A stretch of 64,000 nt of DNA from Siphonodentalium dalli. Taxonomy: Eukaryota > Mollusca > Scaphopoda > Gadilida > Siphonodentaliidae. Position numbers and translations under genes: made by a program. The notes beneath the pieces are model-generated. The model ran no database searches, was not told the DNA's origin, and saw only the letters and a program-made list of their open reading frames with translations. Each line of letters starts with the position of its first letter. The stretch's first letter is position 1. Below are positions 47,114-58,812 of this stretch, piece by piece. Location: contig CP136067.1 of the NCBI GenBank assembly GCA_032622095.1, positions 52,987,899 to 53,051,898 on the forward strand, given 5' to 3'.

Positions 47114-49283
47114 CTGGCCGGATTCGTCATCTCCGGTTTAAACCTCCGAGTTTAAACCTGGTTTAAACCTACATTGGCGGTCCAGCCAAACCGGGTCTAA
47201 GGGGGCGTTTTTGTCGTTCAGTTACCAACTTATTGACAACTCGATTTGGTGATATGAGCATACAGTCAAACTACTATCTTACCTATCGGACCAAAAGACA
47301 AGCCGATATAATGGTTATTGACATGTCATAAATCATCGCGAACGCGTGCACGATTTATTCATTGAGAAATGAGTATCGCTCATGGACCATTAATCCGATC
47401 TCTTTGTGGGTTTAAATCAATTTGACAAAGGGCATGTTTCTCAACACGAGCTTCACGCGCTGTTTATCACTTTGATTGTGATTGACTTTCTACAAGATGC
47501 TTTACCCGCAAAGACAAAATTTGGTGTATTTACGTGTATATATCTGTATATATTAAAGGATATAGGAGCTGCATATATGTTTGTCCGTTTGTCTGTTTGC
47601 AACTGTTCTAAAACTGATATAAAAATAAGGAAAATTTTATTTGACATAAAATGAAAAAAATTGTGTTGTTAAATTGAGCAAGGAGTTGTATCTAACAAGA
47701 AACAATATTTAAAATTGATATTAATATTTGTTTGTTTTCAATATAATTAATTGTTTTGTTTTAATTAAAATGTTCAAATGATCAAAATGTGCGCAAATGT
47801 GACGCAGGCTCCTGTCGCACGAAGGGGCCGCAGGCCCCTCTGACGCTGAATAAAGGCTCCATAATCGAGTCAATCCTGGTCCAAGAGGTCAGTCAAGTAA
47901 AAGCAATTTGCTTATGAGTTCACACCAGAGGCGGCATCTGAACTGTTTAAAGTGGGCAACTATACAGAGGCACAGCATTTAATAAAGAAATTTATCACAT
48001 AATTTGGCCATAAAAGCAGTTTCATAATTATCGGTAATAGACACGTTTAATATCAGCGCGTGCGATGACGTCACGGCGTTCTTCAAATAACTTGCGATCG
48101 CTGTAGTTTATGATTGTTGTTTTCGATGAATATTTCGCGTTGCTTCGGGTTTATTTGATCATGTGATAAAAGGTATCTCACACTCGTCCTATTTTATACG
48201 TAATTTATCAACCTCGTCCTCTAAATTCTATTTGAGCCTCGGTAAACCTCGGCTCAAATCGAATTTAGTGAACTCGGTTGATAAATTCCGTATAAAATAG
48301 AAACTCATGTGAGATCCTCTATATATTACATGCGTCGCTTTTTTTCAATGTAATAAATTTTCCGCCATGCAGAAAATCAAAAAGTTCCCAGGCTTTTAAT
48401 TGGTGGAATAGCATGGGAATTTATGCGCGGAGCCAGAGTAGATCTTTGTGGCATGATCTACATCAAAATAAGTTATAAAATTTGACTCATATAGCAATAT
48501 AAGTTTAGGATTGCAAACTATGTGTATAGCATGTCTGGTCATGCAGTGGCATCGTTTTGGTGTCAAAATAAAACGTTGAACCATTCAAATGAATTCGTAG
48601 AAAACACCAGTATTTGTGATTGCCACAAGCCAAAAAAAAACCCCACAAGATAGTTGTAAAAATCATACTGAAGGAACATGTCAATATCTAAGCAAAGCTC
48701 GCGTGCGAATGAATCAACCAACTATGACATGATAACACCAGTCGGCAACCGCCACTTGGACACGCCCTCACTCGCGATAATTTACAGCTCCACCCTTTGA
48801 TTGATTGTTTGACAATTCTAAACCGCGATGAAGAAAAGACGGATTCGTCATCTCAAGTTTAGCCTCGGGAAAGCTGGTTTAGCTGGACCGCCGAATTAGA
48901 TGGTCTAGTTGCCGGTTTAAGCTTATAAAACGCAAACAAAATATCGAAATTGACAAAAACCTATCCCCACACGCTTTATAGGTGTGAGTGCTTCTCGCTT
49001 ATAAATTTCCAATCAAAATATGGTCGCTGTCGTAATTATGGATTTTTGCAATCAATAAATCAAGGCGGTCCGCATTAGGAAAGTACGATTAATTATCTCG
49101 ACGATACAGAGACACTACTGCTAAACCACTGGTCTGGCTGGACCAGGTTTAATCCAGAGATGACGAATGCGTCACTTAGACCTGCGGTCGCGGGGTTTAA
49201 ACCACGGATTTTGCTGACTCACGGCGGTTTAAACCTAGAGGTTTACGTAGACCAGGTTTAAACCTGAGATGACGAATCGGGCC
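47114..49283. mobile_element. Outer TIR element, GGATTCGTCATCTC...GTTTAAACC ends
   Basis: Left end GGCCGGATTCGTCATCTC followed by repeated GGTTTAAACCT. The right end is GAGATGACGAATCGGGCC, with ACT directly outside both ends (a possible 3-bp target duplication). A second left end at 48840 (GGATTCGTCATCTCAAG) and a second right end at about 49155-49172 (CCAGAGATGACGAATGCG) indicate a family member nested inside. It also contains the hairpin element at 47991-48327. No transposase was recognised. Confidence 0.6.
47991..48327. mobile_element. Hairpin element, copy 2 (full length)
   Basis: About 99% like 25503-25838, including the palindrome (here from 48173 to 48316) and the TGACGTCA site. It is preceded by CATTTAATAAAGAAA. 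The sharp loss of similarity at both ends defines the element limits. Confidence 0.85.
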
Positions 49284-49733
49284 ACTGTGTTAAAAGTTTA
49301 TCTGAAGTACAAGCGAGTTAACTCCAATTGCGGAGGTTGTATATATATGAGTTCTATATTGTTCCAAGCATTTAATATTTATGCGGGGAATGGCATGCAG
49401 CAATGCATATCCGATCAATGATGTAATTGTTATTATGGATAGGGCTTGTACGGTCATGCACCCGGGAGAGTACTATGATGATTGTATGGATGTCATTCAA
49501 AGTTGGGATATCTGGAGAATGTTTACGTATATACTGTACTAATAACGTACGCCTGTAAGGAAACGTGGGTAAGTGGAAGTATATAATATATAGCATATAT
49601 TCGTCGGAATGATGCCAGGTATTGAATCGGCCATTATTGAGACAGAGCTAATAATGGCAGTGATACCAACTAATTGCAAATGTATTAATAAAAACATGGT
49701 TATTCTACTCTGAAAGAGCGCCGATCACTTTAC

Positions 49734-50535
49734 TTAACCATTATCAAAATGAAACCTTTTCCACATAATAAATGCGCCCGACCTAACCAGCAAGCGAGTC
49801 AGATTGGAGTGATCATCTGACAGTATAGCGAGATCTCTTGGAGGAGATCCCAGAATGGCAGACAACAGCTGCAAACGGGGTAATTGGTCCAGATAGAGGA
49901 AACATTCAATACCATATTGGTCAATGACATGGTACCACATGTCGTTCCGAACATGTAGCACTGACTGGCAGTCTAACAAGATGTGTTGTACCACGCACGA
50001 GTAGGTCGGCTGAACAGTGTTTACATGTGTCATTGTCTCAGAACGCTGTATTTGCGATTATGCGACCGATCAAGAGGAATACAATTTTAATTGTGAGCAT
50101 TATTAACTGACTGGGATAATCCATTTAGTATGGAAAGGGTGAAATTGAGGCATGATCATTAAGAGCCGCTTGGTTTAGTTTATTGGAGTTTATGGTCGGT
50201 TCGACCCCTGTATAGGTTACATCACTGGAGGAAAGACCGCGCATGTTCACAGACACATCAGGTGTTCCCCATCCACCCAGAGATTTAAAAAACTGGAATG
50301 CACTCCCAGGTATACATGTGACCATATCACGTTGATCCGAGGGCAACGAGGTCTCTTATATATACAGCGAGTGTAGGTATATAGAAGCACAAACACCACC
50401 GGGAGTCTAAGTCCTTACGACAGGAGAGCTGTTTCTTCCATGTCACATTACAAACAGCAGCCAGTGTGCAGAGTAAATAAGTCCAGAGTAAGAACACTGA
50501 GCACGCCCTAGCATCTGACGAGAACCCAAACATTG
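49734..50535 (-). pseudogene. Probable LINE RT C-terminal remnant
   Basis: The minus-strand frame 50033-49734 reads VVQHILLDCQSVLHVRNDMW and YLDQLPRLQLLSAILGSPP, the layout (H-x3-L-x-C-x3-x-x-x-R-x-x-x-W) of the region after the Cys/His motif in non-LTR RT proteins. Upstream frames to 50535 are broken and less recognisable. It is unlike the two plus-strand LINE tails, so probably another family. Confidence 0.45.
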
Positions 50536-50673
50536 TTAAAATTGTCCATGTTTACATGCTTTTGTTCGATTCATTTCGAGCAGCTTTGATTAAATACTTT
50601 GAACAAATGATGGTTGCTACTTCCTTCATTCATGTCATTTTTCGTGCCATGTCGAGAGTTTAGTGTCCGCATC

Positions 50674-51101
50674 TACGAAAGCGCATTAGGGCCATCCGAA
50701 ACACCACCGCACCTCCAAATACACAACTCGTTATAACGACTTGTTGGAAGCCGTTATATCGCGACTTGTAGAAACACAAACAAGTCGTTGTAACGACTTG
50801 TTTAAAAATTTACAAGTCGTTATAACGACTTGTTTTTATTTCTACAAGTCGTTATAACGAGTTGTTGGAAGTTGTTTCACGACTTGCAAGTAATTATAAC
50901 GACTTTTCAAGAGAGTTGTTGGAAGTCGTTATAACGACTTGCAAGTCATTATAACGCGTTGTAAGTCGTTATAATAACTTGAAAGTCGTTAAAACGAGTT
51001 GTTGGAAGTCGTTATTACGACCTGCAAGTCGTTATAACTAGTTGTGTATTTGTATATTTGGGGTGCGGTGGTATTTCGGATGGCCCTAGTGCGCTTTCGT
51101 A
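50674..51101. mobile_element. MITE built of AAGTCGTTATAACGACTT palindromes
   Basis: Outer inverted repeats of about 57 bases: TACGAAAGCGCATTAGGGCC at the left and GGCCCTAGTGCGCTTTCGTA at the right, continuing through CCGAAATACCACCGCACC. ATC lies directly outside both ends (possible 3-bp target duplication). The interior (50725-51050) is about 15 copies, whole or partial, of the self-complementary 18-mer AAGTCGTTATAACGACTT separated by TTGTTGGAAG-like spacers. No coding capacity. Confidence 0.8.
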
Positions 51102-51124
51102 ATCGTACCGCATCTTATCGTGTG

Positions 51125-51270
<146 letters not shown>

Positions 51271-51277
51271 ATATATA

Positions 51278-51432
51278 TTTATCACATAATTTGGCCATAA
51301 AAGCAGTTTCATAATTATCGGTAATAGACACGTTTAATATCAGCGCGTGCGATGACGTCACGCGTTCTTCAAATAACTTGCGATCGCTGTAGTTTATGAT
51401 TGTTGTTTTTGATGAATATTTCGCGTTGCTTT
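51278..51432. mobile_element. Hairpin element, copy 3 (truncated)
   Basis: Carries the first 155 bases of the family (TTTATCACATAATTTGGCCA to ATATTTCGCGTTGCTT) and then switches to unrelated DNA. The palindromic half is missing. One base is lost in TGACGTCACG(G)CG. Confidence 0.8.
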
Positions 51433-51870
51433 CAATCAATCAAGTTTATTGTCTATGTAAATCAATAAATGACATTTAGACATCAATTAACATATATACA
51501 TATAATTTACAGGTTACACGCGTGCGTTGTAATATGTTTCCCCACAGCAACCGGCAGCCTTGAGCATATTAAAGCCGCACACATTTCTTGGAAGTCCAAA
51601 AAATGCATGCAGCTCCAATCTACCCACGACTACCAACCACTGTGGTAACACCCTCATTCCCACCACCCCTGCCATACCACTTCACCGGGCGCCTTGGTGG
51701 AGCACACCCCGCTCCACGCGAGACAAATGCACCGCGTGGAGCGGGCCCGATCGGCCCAGGCATCCCTCCGCGGCACCGCAGAGCTGGTGCACTTTTACTG
51801 ACCATCTCTTATTTTCCATATATCTGGCGAAATATTCTGATTTCAATTAAAATTAAAATAAACTTTAGAT
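51433..51870 (-). mobile_element. Possible retroelement 3' end with GC-rich body
   Basis: On the minus strand, a GC-rich block (51640-51800) is followed by AT-rich DNA with GACAATAAACTTGATTGATTG, a poly(A)-like signal and short TTGA/ATTG repeats of the kind that end some non-LTR elements. The GC-rich block contains a perfect 12-bp hairpin (51709-51744). Frames in it are Pro/Gly/Arg-rich with no recognised domain. Confidence 0.3.
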
Positions 51871-52344
51871 GAGCCTAAATAGTTCATTAATAATATAAAA
51901 CACGGTATTAAAATTAGTTAATATCACTAGCATTGTCGCTGTTGGCATTGATTTCGATAGCTCACGGTAGATATAATGTATCGGCACAGAACTACACGCC
52001 TCTAAGCTACCTCTTCACGCCCCTGTTTTCATTACTGCTATTTTTGGCACATTGTCAAATTAGATGAGGGACCACATAAGCGCACGTGCAGATCATGCTG
52101 AGCGGGTAACCTTGACACGATGACACAGTTAGCCAAAAGGCAGTGACCGATTGACGTGTTCGTGAATTTGTGATTTATTTCTGGAGTTGTTCGGTAAGAT
52201 TTAAGGAGTGAATTGTGAATGTATATGGAGTCTTTACGCGTAATTCTAGGTCTGAGCTTACTGGAAACAATGACACACTTTAATCTGTCATTTATCATTT
52301 GAGTCAAATACACTTCAATTCTTAAAAGTAACTACATGATTGGA

Positions 52345-52435
52345 CCCCGCCTGGCTCAGTGACTGCGTGTCGTAGAGTGCCGATTCATTACATTATCTGT
52401 GTTAGAGATATGGTGTTTGAAATTCCAGTCTCATT
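52345..52435 (+). mobile_element. Possible tRNA-derived SINE head
   Basis: TGGCTCAGTGAC at 52352 resembles a pol III A box, and GTTTGAAATTCC at 52412 resembles a degenerate B box about 50 bases further on. A SINE body is not demonstrated. Confidence 0.25.
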
Positions 52436-52822
52436 AATATTTTCACCATTGCGGCATGGTCAGAAGACCGAGAAAGTGAGGGGTTGTAATATATACATGG
52501 TGAGTATCATATAGATTAAATTAAATATCATTTCATGCATATTATTATTACCACTATTCCGGAAATTTCAGGGGGGGGGGGGGGGGGGGGGGTCAGTTGA
52601 CCAGAACTGTATGGGGACCTCCAAGCAAATCTCCACAGCATAAGTTATATATAAGCAGTTATCTGTGACGTAAATCAGAAGTATCTTTAAACATACTTTT
52701 CATTTAACTGACGGATTGGGGTTTGGTAAAATATCTTTTTTGCTATAAATTTATGGAGATTTTTCCCTGGATTTGCAACATTTGACAAAAATTTAGAATA
52801 ATTACACCAGCTTTCTAGTGCT

Positions 52823-52922
52823 NNNNNNNNNNNNNNNNNNNNNNNNNNNNNNNNNNNNNNNNNNNNNNNNNNNNNNNNNNNNNNNNNNNNNNNNNNNNNN
52901 NNNNNNNNNNNNNNNNNNNNNN
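52823..52922. other. Assembly gap, 100 N
   Basis: Exactly 100 N, the usual placeholder for a gap of unknown length. Continuity of features across it cannot be assumed. Confidence 1.
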
Positions 52923-53706
52923 AACACTTTTATACCAACCAATTCATGGTGAACGACATCTCGCCAAAAATTTATTGCCTTCTACGGCTTCAAGCCAATT
53001 ACTATAATTTGTGTTTGTTTTCCAGTTTGGATTATATTTTGCACTTTCCCGCTGGGCATTATGATTATTTTGTTTTATCGTCTGCAGACGAAAGCGAAAA
53101 ATAGCGCAGGGTTTTCCCCGGCGCATCACGTATTGCTACACTAACACATCTTCTATGGTATGCGCGACATGATAGTGGAAAATAGAGAACCGAAGTAGTG
53201 ACAACCAATCAGGGAGCCGCTTACATCAGCATGCACAAGTCTAAATGAACCGACGTAAACAGATGGAACCCAGCGGAAATTACCGAAGTGTTACTTTTCT
53301 TGGTTCCGTATTACGGAGCAACCGCGAGTTATATTAATTTAACTTCATTACGCGATCGGCGAGAATTGGATTTTTCCAGGGTTTTCAAGGAGGGTTGAGA
53401 ATTCCAGGGTTTTCAAGGGTCCTTGCAAACTAATTTTCTAATTCCAGGGTTTTCAAGGATTTCAAGATGTCGCGGGTACCCTGTAAATAAACGGCATTTC
53501 CTCAAAGTCCTAACGTCTTAACTAACTTATGTAAATAGGACATCCTATCCTATAGGACGAAACGAAATTAGTGGAACTCCGAGGGCGAGAAAAAGCACTC
53601 TTCCAAGCCCAGCGATGACTCAGTGCAGAATCGTGTGTGTGGATGACAAGGAATTCAAGTTTGTCTTTAGTAATCAGATAACAAAACAGTTGTTGCACTT
53701 CTTCTC

Positions 53707-53803
53707 GGGAGACATTGAGATTTGTCAACCGCTCGAAAATGAATGTCTGACATTCCTGTCGGACATTCCATTCTCAAGCAGGTGACAAATCTCAATGTCT
53801 CCC
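53707..53803. repeat. 97-bp palindrome with perfect 21-bp arms
   Basis: GGGAGACATTGAGATTTGTC (plus A) at 53707 and its exact complement ending at 53803. The interior (GAATGTCTGACATTCC / GGACATTCC) is also partly self-complementary. Confidence 0.85.
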
Positions 53804-53942
53804 TTGACATTGGGTGACAAGTGTATAATGTTTTGCACACTAATGTCCAATACATATATATGGACATTTTGACAAAGACATAAAAAAAAACATTTTAAAA
53901 AAGTGTTCTTTGTCATAACATCAGGCATTGAAATAGAAATGC

Positions 53943-54509
53943 CTAACGTGGCCCTTTTTTTTCAAGGCGGCGGGGCCTGAGGACTAAACCCTTTTTACAG
54001 GTGCACATGTTCCCACAGTGGTAATTATCAGTGCCATGTTTTAAAACACGTACCTTCTTTTTGTACCATTTTCCTCTGAGCTTGTTTTGACCTGGATAGT
54101 AAAAAAAAAAAGTTTTTTTGAAGCGATTCAGCAAGGCCAATTGATGTGAGTATTGATTTTTCGACTCATTTTGGAAATAAATAGTCAAATTTGACCACAA
54201 AGAAACAAAATTTAGGAAGTCCGTGAAGAATTGTGATACAATCAGCTGACTTGCGCCCTGTAAAAATTCAAGTATTCGAATCAAATCAAAATCACCATGA
54301 AGGTTCAATTTGATTTTATTCGAAAATTTCAAATCCTGGGCAACGATAAAACTTTCAGTGATAGTCATTCTCACAGTTACATGGTTGATATTTTTGTTGC
54401 CCAGAGAGTATAATATACAGCCTGTTGAACAGCCAGAAGATCGTTTGTTTACAGCCAGTTTATAGTATTGGCAATCAGAAGAAGCAATAACACAGGGTTC
54501 TGAATGCAT
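53943..54509 (-). other. Unrecognised 188-codon open frame
   Basis: The longest frame in the window outside the tandem arrays. It has a cysteine-containing N-part (CVIASSDCQYY), a middle with alternating hydrophobic and polar residues (GDFDLIRILEFLQGASQLIV), and a very basic C-terminus (KKKVRVLKHG, then RPRRLEKKGPR). I do not recognise a family. No good Kozak or splice context was identified. It lies downstream of API5 exon D on the same strand and could be a separate gene, a 3'UTR or chance. Confidence 0.3.
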
Positions 54510-54789
54510 TCATGCTGCACGAAGCTTCTATTTCATATGTGTATATAACTAACGCTTGGTTTAACTATGAACAACTTTTCAGCTTAGTTGTCACACCTAC
54601 ATTAAATGTGGTTGTGAGTCGAAATAACAGGGTGATGCATGTGTGGAAATAGTTCTAATGAGTAGGCGATAAAAAGGACTAACAAGATTGGCATCTGAAA
54701 TGCGGGTTCGAGTTGCAGTAGCTATACCAAACATGGGCTTGGATTGAAAATGCATTAATTGTAAATTTGCTATCATACACAAAACTGTT

Positions 54790-55222
54790 AAAGATGCATT
54801 ATCTGATTAAACAACCTTAATTACTATTTATTTGGATTCGGGGGGGGGGGGGGATATTTGAATCGAGTCGAGGAACCCACCCATCAAAGCTCAAGAGTTG
54901 TTAGATATCTTTTTTGAAATCTATTATTTTTCACCATCGAGAATTATTAGTGGCCTGGTAAAAAGTCGACGAGCCGACGGTCTCGGACCAAATTTCAGAT
55001 GAAGATGGATAACTCTAAAATCACATGCCTTTGTGTTGATAATAAGGCAAAATTTCGTTGAACAACATGTTGCTAAATGACACGTTTCGGGTTCTGAACA
55101 GTGGTTAGCATTATTTTTGGGCAATTAAGCGATTCTGATAACTGAAGCGGAATTTTAAAAAATGTTGTTGTTGGAATCTGATTATATGGGGACCATCGAA
55201 TCGGATTGAGTACCTTTAAATA
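54790..55222 (+). repeat. 430-bp interspersed repeat with internal poly-G, copy 3
   Basis: Full-length match to 23577-24035 (GTCGAGGAACCCACCC, GGATAACTCTAAAATCA, GGGGACCATC.AATCGGATTG), with about 14 G where copy 2 has five. Confidence 0.75.
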
Positions 55223-56865
55223 AGCCTGACATTCTGAATATTCCCACAAGCTACCCTCATCAAAGCTATGGTGCTATCGCGATCAAAATGCATACAAAAT
55301 AATTAAGGGCTTTAACTCTGCCCAAAATATGCGGAACTGGCTAGTTTTCAAACTCAAGATATTATTGAACAATTCTCATATACCGAATATAAAAAATCAG
55401 TTGATATTGTTCAAGTTATATCATTAACGTGATCAAAATTCACAAAAAATAACTAATTAAGGGCCATAACTCCACCCACAATACGAGGACCTGGCTGTTT
55501 TTTTAACTCAAGGCATTGTGAGTTTTTGGAAAAACTTGACCTAAAATGGACTAAAAACAACTATTGTTCTTTTGTGTTGGTTTGAGTTCATCATGAATTT
55601 TTAGTAAAATATGTTCAATATTTAGTTGTCCATTCCTTAATTCACCATATTTGCATATGTGTTGACTGAACGTATCAGTCTTGAATCTTATAAAATTACC
55701 TTTCAAATTAGCTTCAAAGACATATTATAGACTTGTTTGCTTGTGTGAAACTGTTAGTATTCAGGTGCTATGCCAACTGGAGGAATGTAGTGTTCTAATA
55801 ACAAGGCCGAAAAATTCAAAAAAATCTACCGTACCATACCACTAAATAGAAAACATCGTCTGAACTACACTCATATGTAAATATTAACTTCTCAATTCGG
55901 GACGTAACTATCAGAGATAAACTAACAAAAATGATTTCGCCATCACGCGTCACTGCATTTAATTAATATATAAGAATGATGGTGTTGTGTTGTCAATTTG
56001 GATATAATATTTGTAAAAATAACTACTTTGAGCAAGATTATTCTCCATTTCTATTTGATCAGGTGCCTTACCGGAGTGTTTCACATCACTTTAAATTCCT
56101 CAGAAACTGGTTATCCAAAATTTGCATTGTACACTTTTTATTAAGAAGCAAAACATGTGAGCATACATAAAAGAATTCTCAACCTTTGAGCTGTAAGGTA
56201 CAAAGAGCTCACGGTCCGATGACCTACTTCCATGCCATGCTTATTACAGTCTCAAAACACTAAGTAGAGTTGCATTATATACTATGTAATGCCCTGCTTT
56301 GTGCCATTACCATGAAAGCAATTTCAGAATCAAAAGATTCCATTAACTAGCAACATCCTTCTAGACTATTCTCATTATATCTTAAATTGTGATTTATAAT
56401 TTACCGATGTCATGCCATATATTAATCATATTTTCAGTACTCATTATGACTGGCAATTAGATTTGGGATAGGTTTTGATTCAAACCAAAATCTGAGCTTC
56501 GCATGACCCTACAGTTAATGTTACCAAATTTGACCATACACAGCAATGCATCCTGTTTATTTCATAATTCAACTTGATTTCATCAGAAATATAATGAGCC
56601 ATTGGTTTAATTTGGTTTCAGAAAAACACCATATTATATTATATATGTTTGTTGTGCGGTATAATCTGGCACCAGAGAATTTCTTTCTTTAAAACTATAA
56701 CATCAAGAATTATCTCAAAGTCAGATAAAGTTTGTTGGAACAATCACGTTCTCTTCTTGCACGTCGTGTAATTTCAGAAGATAATGTTGTCGAATAAATT
56801 GCCATTTAATGTGCTGACAACAGATCCGTAATTTTTCAAGGCTAGCCAGAGGCTTTCTAAGACAA
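55223..56865. other. Stretch with no recognisable gene
   Basis: AT-rich DNA on the 3' side of the API5 exons. The missing C-terminal API5 exon should lie in this direction on the minus strand, but I could not identify it here. Confidence 0.4.
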
Positions 56866-57414
56866 CAAGCAATCAGTTAGACCAAGTCTTCTAGGTCCAC
56901 AACAGCTTGGGATATCGGTTGGAATGATGCTATATTGGACCGAGTCCCATTCCGTTACTCTTCTATAATGGACTTTATGCCCAGAATCATGAGCGGGAGT
57001 AAGCTTGTTTGTATGTCTTCAGAGTAGGTGATATGGAAGCTTTGCATATATGAACATAGAGGGCAGCCTTTCCCAAGCATCATGGTATCAAACATGCATA
57101 TATCAGAGATCCGTTAAACGTCAAAGCAACAATATTTATAAGTAAACAAAGCCTTGATTTCCAGACAATTTTGATCTGCGTTGCTATCAGAAAATGCATG
57201 TAAACAATACATAAAACGATTGTATCATCACTATACCTTTTTGAAGACTGATTAATCACGGACATGTTAGATGACTAATCACATGTAGTACGTCTTTGGA
57301 ATGAAAGTCCGTTATAGAAGAGCAACGGGGCAGGAGACTCAGTCAAAAACATCATCAACCCAACCGATATCCCTAGCTGTTGTGGACTAAGAAGACAAGG
57401 TCTAGCAATCAGTC
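56866..57414. mobile_element. 550-bp element with about 110-bp inverted arms
   Basis: The left arm (AGCAATCAGTTAGACC ... GGTCCACAACAGCTTGGGAT ... CTCTTCTATAATGGACTTT) is matched in reverse by 57300-57414 with scattered mismatches. The arms enclose about 300 bases without coding capacity. Probably a MITE in the intron or 3' flank of API5. Confidence 0.7.
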
Positions 57415-57582
57415 AGCCATAACTAGAGGTGTAACAGCGTCAGCCATAACTAGGTCTAACAATCCCTTGATGATTTATAATATTTATTTTCGGTGGGCCA
57501 TAAAAAGAATTCAGTGGGCCACATTTTTATGAGGATGCAGGTGTCTGAGAAACAGAACATTAATTTTTGTTGTATCACTTAC

Positions 57583-57699
57583 AGCAGGCTTCCATGATAA
57601 AACAATGGTTGTTTTATATGACGGTGGGTTGTGGAACAGGTCGCGAATCAGGTTATTAATGTTCGATGTCGTCTTCAATGCAACCACTTTTATCTTGTT
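57583..57699 (-). CDS. API5: API5 exon D
   Basis: 117 bases, phase 0-0, acceptor TTCTTTTGTAG|AACAAG, donor CCTGCT|GTAAGT. It encodes NKIKVVALKTTSNINNLIRD then LFHNPPSYKTTIVLSWKPA, matching the highly conserved stretch of metazoan API5 after the leucine-zipper region. In the family a nuclear-localisation and RG-rich C-terminus follows; that exon was not found in this window. Confidence 0.92.
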
Positions 57700-58556
57700 C
57701 TACAAAAGAATAGAATAATAGTAATAAATTCAGGGAGAAAACATGTAAACATTGGTGTAAACATACTTATTTCCCAACAAACACAACCTCAGTTTATATG
57801 GAATTTTTAGAACCATATCCCCATCACAACCTCAGTTTATAACTTTATATGGAACTCTTAGAACCATATTCGCAACACAAACTCAGATTATATGGAACTC
57901 TTATAACCAACCTCAGTTTAGATGGAAATCTTAGAACCAACCTCAGTTTATATGGAAATCTTATCAGAACATCTCCAATATACAACATACAATTTATTAC
58001 ATGTGAGAATAATTCCGAAAGATGCCATCACAATGCAGTTATTAGGCTTCCCTTACTAACGAGTCATAAGGATAAGTGCTTAGATGTATCGACGGAGCCC
58101 AGTCTATATGTCCCAAACATTGACTGTTTGCGGGAATAATAAAGCTTCTGATTAGAAATGATGACAGTGTGGTGTTTGGAGAGAAGAATTTGTAGGAATA
58201 GTGTATGTGTTGTAAAATATGTCAAATTCTCACTGACATAATAATTTGTTTCACCCACTCACAACACCTCTAAGCCAACAAAATGATCTATGTCTCTTAA
58301 CCCTTTGAGTGCCAGGGGCTGATCTGATCGGCCCTAAACCTACACAATAAGTCTGTTAAAGAATATAAGAATAAATTATTAAAATTGTAAAAAATTGTAA
58401 AAAAAAAAAAATTGTTAGGCCAATGCATTCTCTTATATATGCGAGGCGACCTATGGTCGACTCACATATATAAGAGAATGCATTGGCACAGGGTATATGG
58501 GTTTATACAAAAATCGACCTGGCACTCAAAGGGTTAATAGCATGGACTCTACTTAC
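57700..58556 (-). other. API5: API5 intron C-D
   Basis: 857 bases, GAG|GTAAGT to TTTTGTAG|. Contains degenerate tandem text at 57785-57965 (CCTCAGTTTATATGGAA, CTTAGAACCA) and the piggyBac-type MITE at 58301-58533. Confidence 0.85.
58301..58533. mobile_element. piggyBac-type MITE with one palindrome
   Basis: TTAA at 58297-58300 and 58534-58537. A perfect 16-bp terminal repeat CCCTTTGAGTGCCAGG. One internal palindrome (58422-58487) of the CCAATGCATTCTCTTATATA type. Half the size of the 9163 and 32749 copies, as if one hairpin had been lost. Located in an API5 intron. Confidence 0.85.
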
Positions 58557-58650
58557 CTCGTCTGTCTTGAGAGCCTCTTTAGACTTTCCCAATAAAGCTG
58601 CTTTCAGTTGCCGTATGTAAACTTGTAAACCACGGGCAAAGTATTGTAGT
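58557..58650 (-). CDS. API5: API5 exon C (leucine-zipper helix)
   Basis: 94 bases, entered in phase 2, left in phase 0. Acceptor TTATTTGCAG|ACTA, donor GACGAG|GTAAGT. It encodes the end of an Arg codon, then LQYFARGLQVYIRQLKAALL and GKSKEALKTDE. Leucines at seven-residue spacing, starting with RLKDF of exon B, form the L-x6-L-x6-L-x6-L zipper known from API5. Confidence 0.93.
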
Positions 58651-58812
58651 CTGCAAATAAAAGTTGTCAAAAACTATCCCAAATTATGACTTCCAGAAAT
58701 ATATAATAAATTACAAAATATTTAAAAATTAACATCAGGTCTCAGCCACTCGAGCCAATTGTTGATATCCACCTCAAAATATTAGAAATGGAATATGATC
58801 TATAATATCTAC

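Noticed and set aside
52944-53129. C-terminal exon of API5 beside the gap
   Set aside because: The minus-strand frame after CTGCAG has Asn/Lys-rich text but none of the expected C-terminal motifs.
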